From: Candidatus Dechloromonas phosphoritropha
Lineage (GTDB): Bacteria; Pseudomonadota; Gammaproteobacteria; Burkholderiales; Rhodocyclaceae
Direction: 5' to 3'
DNA: 64,000 bases
Assembly (NCBI GenBank): GCA_016722705.1
Contig: JADKGN010000004.1
Span: forward strand, 1,116,001 to 1,180,000
This document shows positions 44,417 to 52,485 of this stretch, one piece after another. Position 1 is the stretch's first letter. Each line of letters opens with the position of its first letter. The notes beneath the pieces were generated by a model. It was not told the origin of the DNA, made no database searches, and worked only from the letters and a program-made list of their open reading frames with translations. A program made the position numbers and the translations under genes.

Positions 44417-44869
44417 TCAGCCAATCACGAAAAGCGGAGCGCCAAACTCGACCGGTTCGCCGTTCTCGACCAGAATCGCCTTCACTACTCCTGAGGCATC
44501 AGCCTCGATCTCGTTGAGAAGCTTCATCGCCTCGATGATACACAGCGTATCGCCTTCCTTGACGGCTTGGCCGATCTGGGCAAAGGCCTCGGCGCCCGGC
44601 GAAGGAGCCCGGTAGAAAGTGCCGACCATCGGCGACTTGACGATGTGCCCATCCGGAATATCATCCTCGTCGTCGAGCTTTACTGCCGAAGCGGCGGCCG
44701 GCGCCGCGCCCAGTAGTGCAAGGGGAGCGGCATATTGCTGCATCGGGACGGCAAGCGCGCCGTAGTTCTTGGCAATGCGCACCCGTTCCTCGCCTTCGGT
44801 CAGCTCAAGTTCGGTAATGCCTGACTCCTGGACGAGATCGATAAGTTTCTTCAGTTTGCGCAGATCCAT
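44417..44869 (-). CDS. accB: biotin carboxyl carrier protein
   Basis: Carries biotin on Lys116 in the motif EAMKLLNEI. ATG 44869 (MDLRKLKKLIDLVQESGI) gives 150 aa: an N-terminal helical segment, an Ala-rich linker (about 40-65) and the C-terminal biotinyl domain with the thumb region SPMVGTFYRAPSPGAEAF. The standard accBC order follows aroQ. Confidence 0.97.
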   Translation of the reverse strand: MDLRKLKKLIDLVQESGITELELTEGEERVRIAKNYGALAVPMQQYAAPLALLGAAPAAASAVKLDDEDDIPDGHIVKSPMVGTFYRAPSPGAEAFAQIGQAVKEGDTLCIIEAMKLLNEIEADASGVVKAILVENGEPVEFGAPLFVIG

Positions 44870-44923
44870 TGAGACTCCCCTCTGTGTTGCGTCGATCCGA
44901 CGCAAGGTCCGGCGATTGCCGCG

Positions 44924-45403
44924 TTAATCGATATTGACTCGGTTGAGCAGATACTCGAGTGCCAAAAGATAGCCCTCGTGACCGAGGCCGGAGATCACTC
45001 CCAGAGCCAGGTCGGAAAAATAGGAATGATGTCGGAAGGGCTCGCGCGCATGGACATTCGAAAGATGCACTTCGATGAACGGGATCGCCACCGCCGCCAG
45101 CGCGTCGCGCAGCGCGACGCTGGTATGCGTGTACGCCGCGGGATTGATGATGATGGCGCGCACTCCCTGCTCGCGCGCAGCGTGAATGCGCTCGATCAAC
45201 GCTCCTTCATGGTTGCTCTGGAAGCTCTCGAGATCGACGCTGGCGCCTTCGGCCAGGCGCGCAAGCGCCAGATTTATATCCGCCAACGTCACATGACCGT
45301 AATGATCAGGCTCGCGGGTACCAAGCAGGTTCAGATTGGGGCCGTGCACTACCAGGATGCGGGGCTTCTCAGCCGGCGCGGTTTCGGCTTTTCGCTTCGT
45401 CAT
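44924..45403 (-). CDS. aroQ: 3-dehydroquinate dehydratase, type II
   Basis: Third step of the shikimate pathway. The 159-aa product has VVHGPNLNLLGTREP with the catalytic Tyr region HYGHVTL, the FQSNHEGALIERIH motif and HLSNVHAREPFRHHS with the catalytic His. A 13-residue basic N-terminal extension (MTKRKAETAPAEK) precedes the fold. It is followed by accB, the usual order in proteobacteria. Confidence 0.95.
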   Translation of the reverse strand: MTKRKAETAPAEKPRILVVHGPNLNLLGTREPDHYGHVTLADINLALARLAEGASVDLESFQSNHEGALIERIHAAREQGVRAIIINPAAYTHTSVALRDALAAVAIPFIEVHLSNVHAREPFRHHSYFSDLALGVISGLGHEGYLLALEYLLNRVNID

Positions 45404-45442
45404 AGGCGCAAGTTTGCCGCAAATCGCGGCTATTTGTCCACT

Positions 45443-46033
45443 CTATTCACCGATCAGGGTGCGCAATGCATCGGCACGGATGCGCTCACGCGTTCGTCCG
45501 TCACGCTGCTTCATGGCCACCCGCTCCAGTTGCGGCGGGAAAATCACCAGATTGGCCCCGGCGGTATCGGTTTCCATGACCAGAACCGCTTCGGCACGCT
45601 CGTTACGCGGGGTGGCATGTTCGAATTCGATGCCGCGATTGAGCAAGAAGATCTCGACTTCCTTGGCACTGTCGGCGAAGAGGAGAATGTCGATATGAGA
45701 ATGCTCGCCAGCCGTTCCATCGAGGACGGAACCAGCAAGATAAGGCGAGTAATCGGCAAGCAGTTCAAGCAGGCGCAGCGCGCTCAAGCGCATGGCCCGA
45801 ATCAGATCCGGATGCGACTGTTCCTGGTAGAGACTGCGGTAAGCCCGCAGTTCAGCCTCGACCTCGGCATTGTCCGGATACGCGGTATGCTCCGGCAGAC
45901 CCAACTGGCGCGCGGCCTTGCGTTTGGCGTGATGATAGTCGGCAATGCCGTCCTCGGCCATCAGGCGGGCGGCGGCACTGGCTATGGTGGCACGGGAGCC
46001 GTTGCTCGAACGGGACCGTTCATGACGGGGCAT
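45443..46033 (-). CDS. nucleotidyltransferase-like protein
   Basis: The 196-aa product has an N-terminal helical part (SRATIASAAARLMAEDGIAD, then a KRKAARQLGLPE helix) and a C-terminal part resembling a degenerate nucleotidyltransferase fold: YLAGSVLDGTAGEHSHIDIL, where GS..(x)HIDI replaces the usual GSxxxGxxxxxSDxD. This family is conserved near mpl in betaproteobacteria with unknown function. The active-site acids look incomplete, so catalysis is doubtful. It is divergent from mpl across 50 bp. Confidence 0.65.
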   Translation of the reverse strand: MPRHERSRSSNGSRATIASAAARLMAEDGIADYHHAKRKAARQLGLPEHTAYPDNAEVEAELRAYRSLYQEQSHPDLIRAMRLSALRLLELLADYSPYLAGSVLDGTAGEHSHIDILLFADSAKEVEIFLLNRGIEFEHATPRNERAEAVLVMETDTAGANLVIFPPQLERVAMKQRDGRTRERIRADALRTLIGE

Positions 46034-46083
46034 GGGAAAAGCGATCAGGGTAAAATCGCCCCATTCTAACGGGTCTATGTGAC

Positions 46084-47430
46084 ATGCACATTCATATTCT
46101 GGGCATCTGCGGCACCTTCATGGGCGGCCTCGCGCAACTGGCGGCAGCTTCCGGGCACAAGGTCACTGGCTGCGACGCCAATGTCTATCCGCCGATGAGC
46201 GATCAGCTGCGCGCCGCCGGCGTCGACCTGATCGAAGGTTTCGACACCGGTCAACGCGCAATACAACCCGATATCTTCGTCATCGGCAACGCGGTTTCAC
46301 GCGGCAATCCGTTGCTCGAGGCCATTCTCGACGACGGCCTGCCCTATGTTTCTGGTCCGCAGTGGCTAGCCGAACATGTACTGCAGGGTCGTTGGGTTCT
46401 TGGTGTCGCCGGCACGCACGGCAAAACCACCGCTGCCTCGATGCTCGCGTGGATCCTCGAGGATGCCGGTCTGCAACCCGGCTTCCTGATCGGCGGGGTT
46501 CCACTGAATTTCGGCGTCTCGGCACGTCTTGGCGGCACGCCTTTCTTCGTCATCGAGGCCGATGAATACGATACCGCGTTCTGCGACAAGCGCTCCAAGT
46601 TCGTGCATTACCGGCCGCGAACCCTTGTCCTGAACAATCTCGAGTTCGACCATGCAGACATATTCGATGATCTTGACGCTATCGAGACACAATTCCACCA
46701 TCTCGTGCGAACCCTGCCCAGCAACGGGCTGATCGTCGCCAACGCTGGTGAAGCCAGCCTTGAGCGTGTCCTGAAGCGCGGATGCTGGACGCCGGTCGAG
46801 CATTTCAACGACCCCTCCGGCTTTCACGCCAGCGGCGACGATACCAGCGGTGAGCTGGTTCTGCGCGGTCGGCACGGCGAACTCGGGCGCATCAAGTGGC
46901 CGCTCTCGGGCGAGCATAACCTTGCCAACGCCTGTGCAGCCCTGCTTGCCGCCCGCCATGCCGGGGTGCCGCTGGACAAGGGCCTGGAAGCGCTCTCCCG
47001 TTTCGGGAACGTCAAACGTCGAATGGAAGTTTGCGGAACGGTCCGCGAAGTAACGGTCTACGACGATTTTGCCCACCATCCCACCGCTATCGCGACGACC
47101 GTGGCCGGGCTGCGACGCAAGGTCGGGCGAGCCCGCATCATTGCCGTGCTCGAGCCGCGCTCGAACACGATGAAGCTTGGCGTCATGAAGAGCCAGCTAC
47201 CTGAGAGCCTGGCCGAATCCGATGCCGTCTTCTGTTACGCCGCCAACCTCGGATGGGATCCCCGCGAGGTACTGGTGCCGATGGGTGTCAAGGCGGTCGT
47301 GGACGACGATCTCGATCGCCTGGTAAGCAAGGTTGTCGCGCAAACCCGTGCCGGCGACCACGTTCTGGTGATGAGCAACGGCGGGTTCGGCGGCATTCAC
47401 GGCAAGTTGCTCGCCGCGCTGGCCGGATGA
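46084..47430 (+). CDS. mpl: UDP-MurNAc:L-Ala-gamma-D-Glu-meso-Dap ligase
   Basis: Recycles the murein tripeptide by ligating it to UDP-MurNAc. The 448-aa Mur-ligase protein has the dinucleotide-like N-terminal GICGTFMGGLAQLA, ATP loop GVAGTHGKTT (residues 107-116), the carbamylated-Lys region and C-terminal DDFAHHPTAIATT and LEPRSNTMKLG signatures that distinguish Mpl from MurC. Together with MltA and the NamZ-like hydrolase it implies active murein recycling. Confidence 0.95.
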   Translation: MHIHILGICGTFMGGLAQLAAASGHKVTGCDANVYPPMSDQLRAAGVDLIEGFDTGQRAIQPDIFVIGNAVSRGNPLLEAILDDGLPYVSGPQWLAEHVLQGRWVLGVAGTHGKTTAASMLAWILEDAGLQPGFLIGGVPLNFGVSARLGGTPFFVIEADEYDTAFCDKRSKFVHYRPRTLVLNNLEFDHADIFDDLDAIETQFHHLVRTLPSNGLIVANAGEASLERVLKRGCWTPVEHFNDPSGFHASGDDTSGELVLRGRHGELGRIKWPLSGEHNLANACAALLAARHAGVPLDKGLEALSRFGNVKRRMEVCGTVREVTVYDDFAHHPTAIATTVAGLRRKVGRARIIAVLEPRSNTMKLGVMKSQLPESLAESDAVFCYAANLGWDPREVLVPMGVKAVVDDDLDRLVSKVVAQTRAGDHVLVMSNGGFGGIHGKLLAALAG

Positions 47431-47442
47431 ACATCCGGCGGC

Positions 47443-47477
47443 GATCCTGGCGGCAGGCGACTGCCGCCGCCAGGATC
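47443..47477. terminator. hairpin between convergent mpl and maeB
   Basis: GATCCTGGCGGCAG and CTGCCGCCGCCAGGATC form a 14-bp stem with a 3-nt insertion and a GCGA loop. No T-tract follows, so it may act as a bidirectional attenuating hairpin. Confidence 0.55.
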
Positions 47478-47490
47478 CGCAAACGGCGGA

Positions 47491-49767
47491 TCAGCGCTCC
47501 AGCGATTCGACCACGGCCAACGCGGTCATATTGACCAGGCGGCGAACCGTCGATGTCGAGGTCAGGACATGAACCGGACGGGCTGCGCCGAGCAGAATGG
47601 GGCCAATGGTCACGCCCTCGCCGGCGGTCATCTTCAGTAGGTTGTAGGCAATGCTCGCGGCGTCGATATTCGGCATGATCAACAGGTTGGCCTCGCCCTT
47701 GAGCGGGGATTCGGGGTGTGCTTGGCGACGAATATCTTCCGACAGGGCAGAGTCGCCGTGCATTTCGCCGTCGATTTCGAGCTCATCGGATGACATGGCG
47801 GGCAGCAGGGCGGCAGCAAGGCTCATCTTGCGCGCGGCTTCGGATGAACCGGAACCGAAATTTGAATGCGAGAGCAGAGCGACCTTGGGATTGATACCGA
47901 AGCGCCTGACCTGGTCAGCGGCCATCAGCGTCATCTCGGCAATTTCCTCGGCACTCGGGTTTTCGTTGATATGCGTATCGCAGATGAACAGCGAGCGCCC
48001 CGGCAGCATCAGGTAATTCATCGCTGCCAGAGTATGGACACCCTGGCGCTTGCCGATGACCTGATTGATCACGCCGAGGTGATGGCTGTACTGGCCGGTC
48101 ATGCCACAGAGCAGGCCGTCGGCGTAACCGAGTTTGAGCAGCATCGAGCCGATCAGTGTCGGCTTGCGGCGCAAGGCTTCCTTGGCCAGCGCCGGCGTGA
48201 TGCCGTGGCGGACCATAAGCTTGTGATACTCCGTCCAGCATTCACGATAGCGCTCATCGGATTCCGGATTAACGATATCGAAATCGACACCCGGCCTGAT
48301 GCGCAGGTTGGTTTTCTCCAGGCGATGTTCGATGACCGAAGGCCGGCCAATCAGGATGGGACGGGCGAATCTTTCCTCGACGACGACCTGGGCGGCACGC
48401 AGCACGCGCTCGTCTTCGCCCTCGGCATAGATGATGCGTTTTCCCTTGGCCTGACGGGCAGCCTGAAAGATGGCGCGCATGCCGACACCAGTGTGATAAA
48501 CGAACTCGGAGAGCTTGGCAGTGTAGGCATGCCAGTCGGTGATCGGGCGGGTGGCGACTCCGGAAGCGATGGCCGCCCGCGCGACAGCGGGTGCGATCCT
48601 GACAATCAGGCGCGGGTCGAAAGGTTTGGGAATGAGATATTCCGGGCCGAAAGACAGGTCATGCCCGGGGTAGGCCATGGCGACCTCGTCGGTAACCTCG
48701 GCTTCGGCGAGTTCGGCGATGGCCTTGACGCTGGCCATCTTCATTTCCTCGGTGATGCGAGTGGCGCCGACATCGAGCGCGCCGCGGAAGATGAAGGGGA
48801 AGCAGAGAACGTTGTTGACCTGGTTCACATAGTCGGAACGGCCGGTGGCGATGATGACGTCCGGACGCACCTCCCGCGCCAGTTCCGGCATGATTTCCGG
48901 GGTCGGGTTGGCGAGCGCGAAGACCATCGGCCTTTCGGCCATGCTGGCCACCATCTCCTGCTTGAGCACGCCGGGGGCCGAGAGGCCGAGGAAGACGTCA
49001 GCACCAACCATCGCATCGCCCAGCGTGCGCTCGGTGGTTTCGCGGGCGTAATGCGCCTTGGTGGCCTCCATGGCGGCTTCGCGACCGACGAAGACGACCC
49101 CCTTGGAATCGCAAACGGTGATGTTCTCGCGCCTGACGCCGAGTTTGCACCACAGGTTGAGACAGGAAATGGCGGCGGCACCGGCGCCGGAACAGACGAC
49201 CTTGATCTCGTCAATCTTCTTGCCAACGACCTTCAGGCCATTCAGCATGGCGGCGGCGGAAATGATCGCCGTACCGTGCTGGTCGTCATGGAAGACCGGA
49301 ATGTTCATCCGCTCCTTGAGTTTCTCCTCGATATAGAAGCACTCGGGTGCCTTGATGTCTTCCAGGTTGACACCGCCCAGAGTCGGCTCCATCGCGGCGA
49401 TGATGTCGATCAGGCGGTCCGGATCGTTCTCGGCCAGTTCGATGTCGAAGACATCGATGCCGGCGAATTTCTTGAACAGACAGGCCTTGCCCTCCATCAC
49501 CGGCTTGGCCGCCAGCGGGCCGATATTGCCCAGGCCAAGGACGGCGGTGCCGTTGGTGACCACGCCGACGAGGTTGGCGCGCGAAGTGTAATCGGCCGCT
49601 GTTGCAGGATCCGCGGCGATGGCGTCGCAGGCAGCGGCGACACCCGGCGAGTAGGCCAGCGCGAGATCGCGCTGGTTGGTCAGTGTCTTGGTGGGACAAA
49701 CCGAGATCTTGCCCGGAGTCGGCAGGCGATGATATTCAAGTGCGGCTTCGCGCAGATCTTTTTCCAC
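47491..49767 (-). CDS. maeB: NADP-dependent malic enzyme with phosphotransacetylase-like domain
   Basis: Decarboxylates malate to pyruvate with NADP reduction. The 758-aa product has the malic domain (residues 1-160: YHRLPTPGKISV, LALAYSPGVAAAC, FKKFAGIDVFDIEL), the NAD(P)-binding domain (GAGAAAISCLNLW near 200, ANPTPEIMPE near 290) and, after residue 430, a PTA-like domain (IIYAEGEDERVLRAAQ, GMTGQYSHHLGVI, ANLLIMPNIDAASIAYNL) that in MaeB is regulatory. Full length. The IS1380 element is inserted 80 bp upstream of its start and may have displaced its promoter. Confidence 0.96.
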   Translation of the reverse strand: MEKDLREAALEYHRLPTPGKISVCPTKTLTNQRDLALAYSPGVAAACDAIAADPATAADYTSRANLVGVVTNGTAVLGLGNIGPLAAKPVMEGKACLFKKFAGIDVFDIELAENDPDRLIDIIAAMEPTLGGVNLEDIKAPECFYIEEKLKERMNIPVFHDDQHGTAIISAAAMLNGLKVVGKKIDEIKVVCSGAGAAAISCLNLWCKLGVRRENITVCDSKGVVFVGREAAMEATKAHYARETTERTLGDAMVGADVFLGLSAPGVLKQEMVASMAERPMVFALANPTPEIMPELAREVRPDVIIATGRSDYVNQVNNVLCFPFIFRGALDVGATRITEEMKMASVKAIAELAEAEVTDEVAMAYPGHDLSFGPEYLIPKPFDPRLIVRIAPAVARAAIASGVATRPITDWHAYTAKLSEFVYHTGVGMRAIFQAARQAKGKRIIYAEGEDERVLRAAQVVVEERFARPILIGRPSVIEHRLEKTNLRIRPGVDFDIVNPESDERYRECWTEYHKLMVRHGITPALAKEALRRKPTLIGSMLLKLGYADGLLCGMTGQYSHHLGVINQVIGKRQGVHTLAAMNYLMLPGRSLFICDTHINENPSAEEIAEMTLMAADQVRRFGINPKVALLSHSNFGSGSSEAARKMSLAAALLPAMSSDELEIDGEMHGDSALSEDIRRQAHPESPLKGEANLLIMPNIDAASIAYNLLKMTAGEGVTIGPILLGAARPVHVLTSTSTVRRLVNMTALAVVESLER

Positions 49768-49847
49768 GAACTATCCTCCGGGTTTCGACTATTGGGCGAA
49801 ACCTCTTAGATTACCGGAAAGCTTCCTGTGCGGCAAAACGTAATTAT

Positions 49848-51585
49848 CCCGAATTTTTCATAAAAGCAGGCGAATCTCGTTTAACCCATTGATATAATTG
49901 GGGTTACGCCAATAACGCTTCGTAAGAAGCCTAAACGAGACCGCCCATGGACAATTCTATCCCAACCCAGCTTCGCTTTCCCGCCAGCGCCGGATTTACG
50001 ATCCGGGCAGAGTTTGACGGCGGGGCGATGTCCTCCGACTTTGGCGCACTCCTGTTGCGTGGCATCGACCTGCAAATCGGCCTGATTCCCCGCCTGGTCA
50101 GCGCGATTCACGACAAACGCCACGCCTCGTACATTGACCATCCGCTGGCCGACCTGCTTCGTCAGCGGATATTCCAGACCGCCAGCGGCTACGCCGACGG
50201 TAATGACGCCAACACGCTGCGGCGCGATCCGCTGTTCAAACTGGCGGTCGGTCGTGCCCCGCTGGGCGAGGGAAATGACCTGGCCTCCGGCCCCACGCTC
50301 TCCCGGCTCGAGAACAGCGTATCGCGCAAAGACATTTACCGCCTGGCCAAAAGCTTCGTCGACGCCTTCATCGCCAGCTACGCCCAAGCGCCTGCCGTGA
50401 TCGTGCTGGATATGGATCACTCTGAGGATGCCACTCACGGGCAGCAGGAACTGGCGTTCTACAACCACCACTACGGCAATCATTGCTACCTGCCGTTGTT
50501 CCTCTTCGAAGGACTCTCCGGGAAGCTGATCACCGCCGTCCTGCGTCCGGGCAAGCGTCCCACCGGTAAAGAGAATGCGGTCATCATCAAGCGCGTGCTG
50601 CACCTGCTCCGCCAGGCCTGGCCCGAGACCCACATCCTGCTGCGCGGGGATGGTCACTTCGCGAATCCCGAACTGATGACCTTGTGCGAGTCCGATCCGC
50701 ATCTGGACTTTCTCTTCGGCCTGGCCGGCAACCAGGTGCTCTCGCCCAAGGCCGAGCCGCTGCTGAAGAAAGCCCGTGCGCTGCACCAGACACACAGCGC
50801 CAACGCCCAGCGCCTGGGGAACGCCGAGCCTGCGGCGACACGACTGTACGACGATATCGAGTATCAGGCGGGCTCGTGGCCCAAGGCTTACCGCGTGGTG
50901 GTCAAGGCCGAGGTGATGGCCTTGGGTGACAACCCGCGGTACGTGGTGACCTCGCTGTCCGACCCGACGCCTGATGTGCTTTACAAAGAGCTGTACTGTG
51001 CTCGAGGGCAGGACGAGAACTTCATCAAGGCGGTGAAGAACGACTTGGCCAGTGACCGGACCTCCGATCATGCCTTCCTCGCCAATCACCTGCGGCTGTT
51101 CTATTCGTGTGCGGCGTATGGGTTGATTCACGGCTTGCGCGAGAACACGCTGGTGCATACGGAACTGGCCAAGGCGCAACCGCTGTCGATTATCCTGAAA
51201 CTCTTTAAGTTGGCGGTGCGCGTGGTGCAGTACAAGGATCGGATCAAGCTGTCCTTGCCTACGTCGTGTCCGATGAAGGGGGTGCTGGCGCGGGTGACCG
51301 AGTTGCTTTACCTCGTCCCGCGCCCGCCGGCGCCGGCCTGATCGACTCGGCGACGCCGTCTCATGCTGCCGACTCGAATCCGCTTGAGCGGAGGTGAGGT
51401 CTCGCCAGCGCTCTGTCCAGGGATCGATGGCGGCAGGGTGTGATGCCCAAAAGTTGGGGTATTTGGCCGATCGTGGCGGGTTGGCAGCAAAATTCGCAGC
51501 AAGCTGACTCGCATCACGGCTGGAATGGCACGACATTGACATCGCGCGGCGGGTTTATGAAACATCCGGGTTATGAATTTCGGGG
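49848..51585 (+). mobile_element. IS1380-family insertion sequence
   Basis: About 1.74 kb. The left end CCCGAATTTTTCATAA (from 49848) and the right end, read inward on the minus strand, CCCCGAAATTCATAA (to 51585) are imperfect inverted repeats of the IS1380 type. It contains one intact transposase. No 4-5 bp target duplication is seen (ATTAT on the left, TCAGA on the right), so one flank has been deleted or rearranged since insertion. The 244 bp after the transposase hold no gene. Confidence 0.8.
49947..51341 (+). CDS. IS1380-family transposase
   Basis: A 464-aa DDE transposase: N-terminal FPASAGFTIRAEFDGGAMSS, ADLLRQRIFQTASGYADGND, VIVLDMDHSEDATHGQQE (first Asp), ILLRGDGHFANPELM (second Asp) and the C-terminal GQDENFIKAVKNDLASDRTS with the catalytic Glu. 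Length and motif order are those of IS1380 elements. Apparently intact. Confidence 0.95.
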   Translation: MDNSIPTQLRFPASAGFTIRAEFDGGAMSSDFGALLLRGIDLQIGLIPRLVSAIHDKRHASYIDHPLADLLRQRIFQTASGYADGNDANTLRRDPLFKLAVGRAPLGEGNDLASGPTLSRLENSVSRKDIYRLAKSFVDAFIASYAQAPAVIVLDMDHSEDATHGQQELAFYNHHYGNHCYLPLFLFEGLSGKLITAVLRPGKRPTGKENAVIIKRVLHLLRQAWPETHILLRGDGHFANPELMTLCESDPHLDFLFGLAGNQVLSPKAEPLLKKARALHQTHSANAQRLGNAEPAATRLYDDIEYQAGSWPKAYRVVVKAEVMALGDNPRYVVTSLSDPTPDVLYKELYCARGQDENFIKAVKNDLASDRTSDHAFLANHLRLFYSCAAYGLIHGLRENTLVHTELAKAQPLSIILKLFKLAVRVVQYKDRIKLSLPTSCPMKGVLARVTELLYLVPRPPAPA

Positions 51586-51714
51586 TCAGAAACGATGCGC
51601 GAAGGTCAGCCTGAAGGTTCGTGGCTCAGCCGGAAGAACGTGGTGATCGAACACCGGCGCGGTTTCATTGGGTAACTGCGAGTCATGCCAGTATTCGATA
51701 TCGTTCACGGGCTC
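51586..51714 (-). pseudogene. C-terminal scrap of a TonB-dependent receptor
   Basis: About 42 residues on the minus strand: RRRTEPVNDIEYWHDSQLP, then NETAPVFDHHVLPAEPRTFR and LTFAHRF followed by TGA. The terminal Phe and alternating aromatic pattern (RLTFAHRF) are the outer-membrane beta-barrel end signal. It is joined, out of frame, to the broken integrase, and its stop codon abuts the IS1380 end. A deletion must have fused these pieces. Confidence 0.65.
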
Positions 51715-52366
51715 TGTCCTTCGCCGCCTCGGGGTGGCCTCGGGCCATGCCTTCGCGCACGACGATCTCGGCCCGCTCGAAATCAACGTCCTTCACCCGC
51801 AGCCGCACGCACTCCATCAACCGCATGCCCGTTCCGTAAAGCAAACGCGCCATCAGGCCGTGCACGCCGCTCATGCGATCGAGAATCGCCGTCACCTCCT
51901 GGCGTGTCAGCACCACCGGCAGACGCTGCGGCTGCTTGGCACGGACGACCTTGGGAACCGCTGATTTATTCGTCACCCCGGCGAAAGCCGGGGTCCAGTT
52001 CGTTGATTTTCCTGGATTCCGGCCTGCGCCGGAATGACAGATTAGGAATAAATCAGCGCTTCCCTTGTCGAGCCAGGGCAGATCGATATTCAACACCTCG
52101 CGGTAAAGAAACAGCAAAGCCGACAACGCCAGATTCTGCGTCGCCGCCGCCACCCTCCCCTCCACCGCAAGATGCGTCAGAAAAGCCTCAACCTCGACCG
52201 CCCCCATCTCGCGCGGGTGGCGCTTGCCGTGGAAGAGGATGAAGCGTTTTATCCATTGAAAATATTGCGTTTCGGTGCGGATGCTGTAATGCTTGGCGCG
52301 CAGGCGGTCGCGCACCTGGTCGAGCAGTTTTGGCGGCGGTGGGGGTTGAGGGGTGGCATCTGGCAT
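51715..52366 (-). pseudogene. integron-type tyrosine recombinase, truncated and carrying a MITE
   Basis: ATG 52366 (MPDATPQPPPPPKLLDQVRD) opens a frame with the IntI N-terminal domain: RLRAKHYSIRTETQYFQWIK, RFILFHGKRHPREMG, AATQNLALSALLFLYREVL. After LPWLDK a 38-codon insert derived from the palindromic MITE follows in frame, then VVRAKQPQRLPVVLTRQEV, GTGMRLMECVRLRVKDVDFE with the first catalytic Arg, and a garbled end. The box-II HxLRH..R and catalytic Tyr are absent, so it cannot recombine. Orientation away from the cassettes is as expected for intI. An unrelated chromosomal XerC is less likely given the adjoining attC sites. Confidence 0.85.
51954..52063. repeat. 110-bp palindromic MITE, copy 2, inside the integrase gene
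   Basis: Ends GGAACCGCTGATTTATTC and GAATAAATCAGCGCTTCC, with the same internal arms as the copy at 26937-27046 and CTTG on both flanks (5 bp CCTTG also fits). Element plus duplication is 114 bp = 38 codons, so the integrase frame is kept; it encodes SGAGRNP and WTPAFAGVT peptides, familiar from this repeat class in proteobacterial proteins. Confidence 0.9.
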
Positions 52367-52430
52367 GATGATTTTAATAAAGTAAAAATATTCAATGCGT
52401 TGCAAACAATTTGTTCGCGTTATACACCTT

Positions 52431-52478
52431 CGGCTGGTTAAGTATACGCCTGCCAAGGCGTATACTTAACGTTAGCCG
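52431..52478. other. attI / attC-like recombination site with long hairpin
   Basis: CGGCT-GG-TTAAGTATACGCCT, a 4-nt loop, AGGCGTATACTTAA-C-GTTAGCCG: an imperfect palindrome of about 48 bp whose right edge is the core site GTTAGCC (crossover after the G at 52471). It lies between the integrase start and the first cassette, where attI is expected, but its folded form resembles an attC with a degenerate left core (GGCTGGT instead of GGCTAAC). Confidence 0.65.
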
Positions 52479-52485
52479 TCACTAT

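Noticed and set aside
47866..49809. 647-codon plus-strand frame opposite maeB
   Set aside because: Entirely within maeB on the other strand; no ribosome-binding site or domain, typical GC-rich shadow.
49881..51542. 553-codon minus-strand frame across the IS1380 transposase
   Set aside because: Antisense to an intact DDE transposase; no homology pattern.
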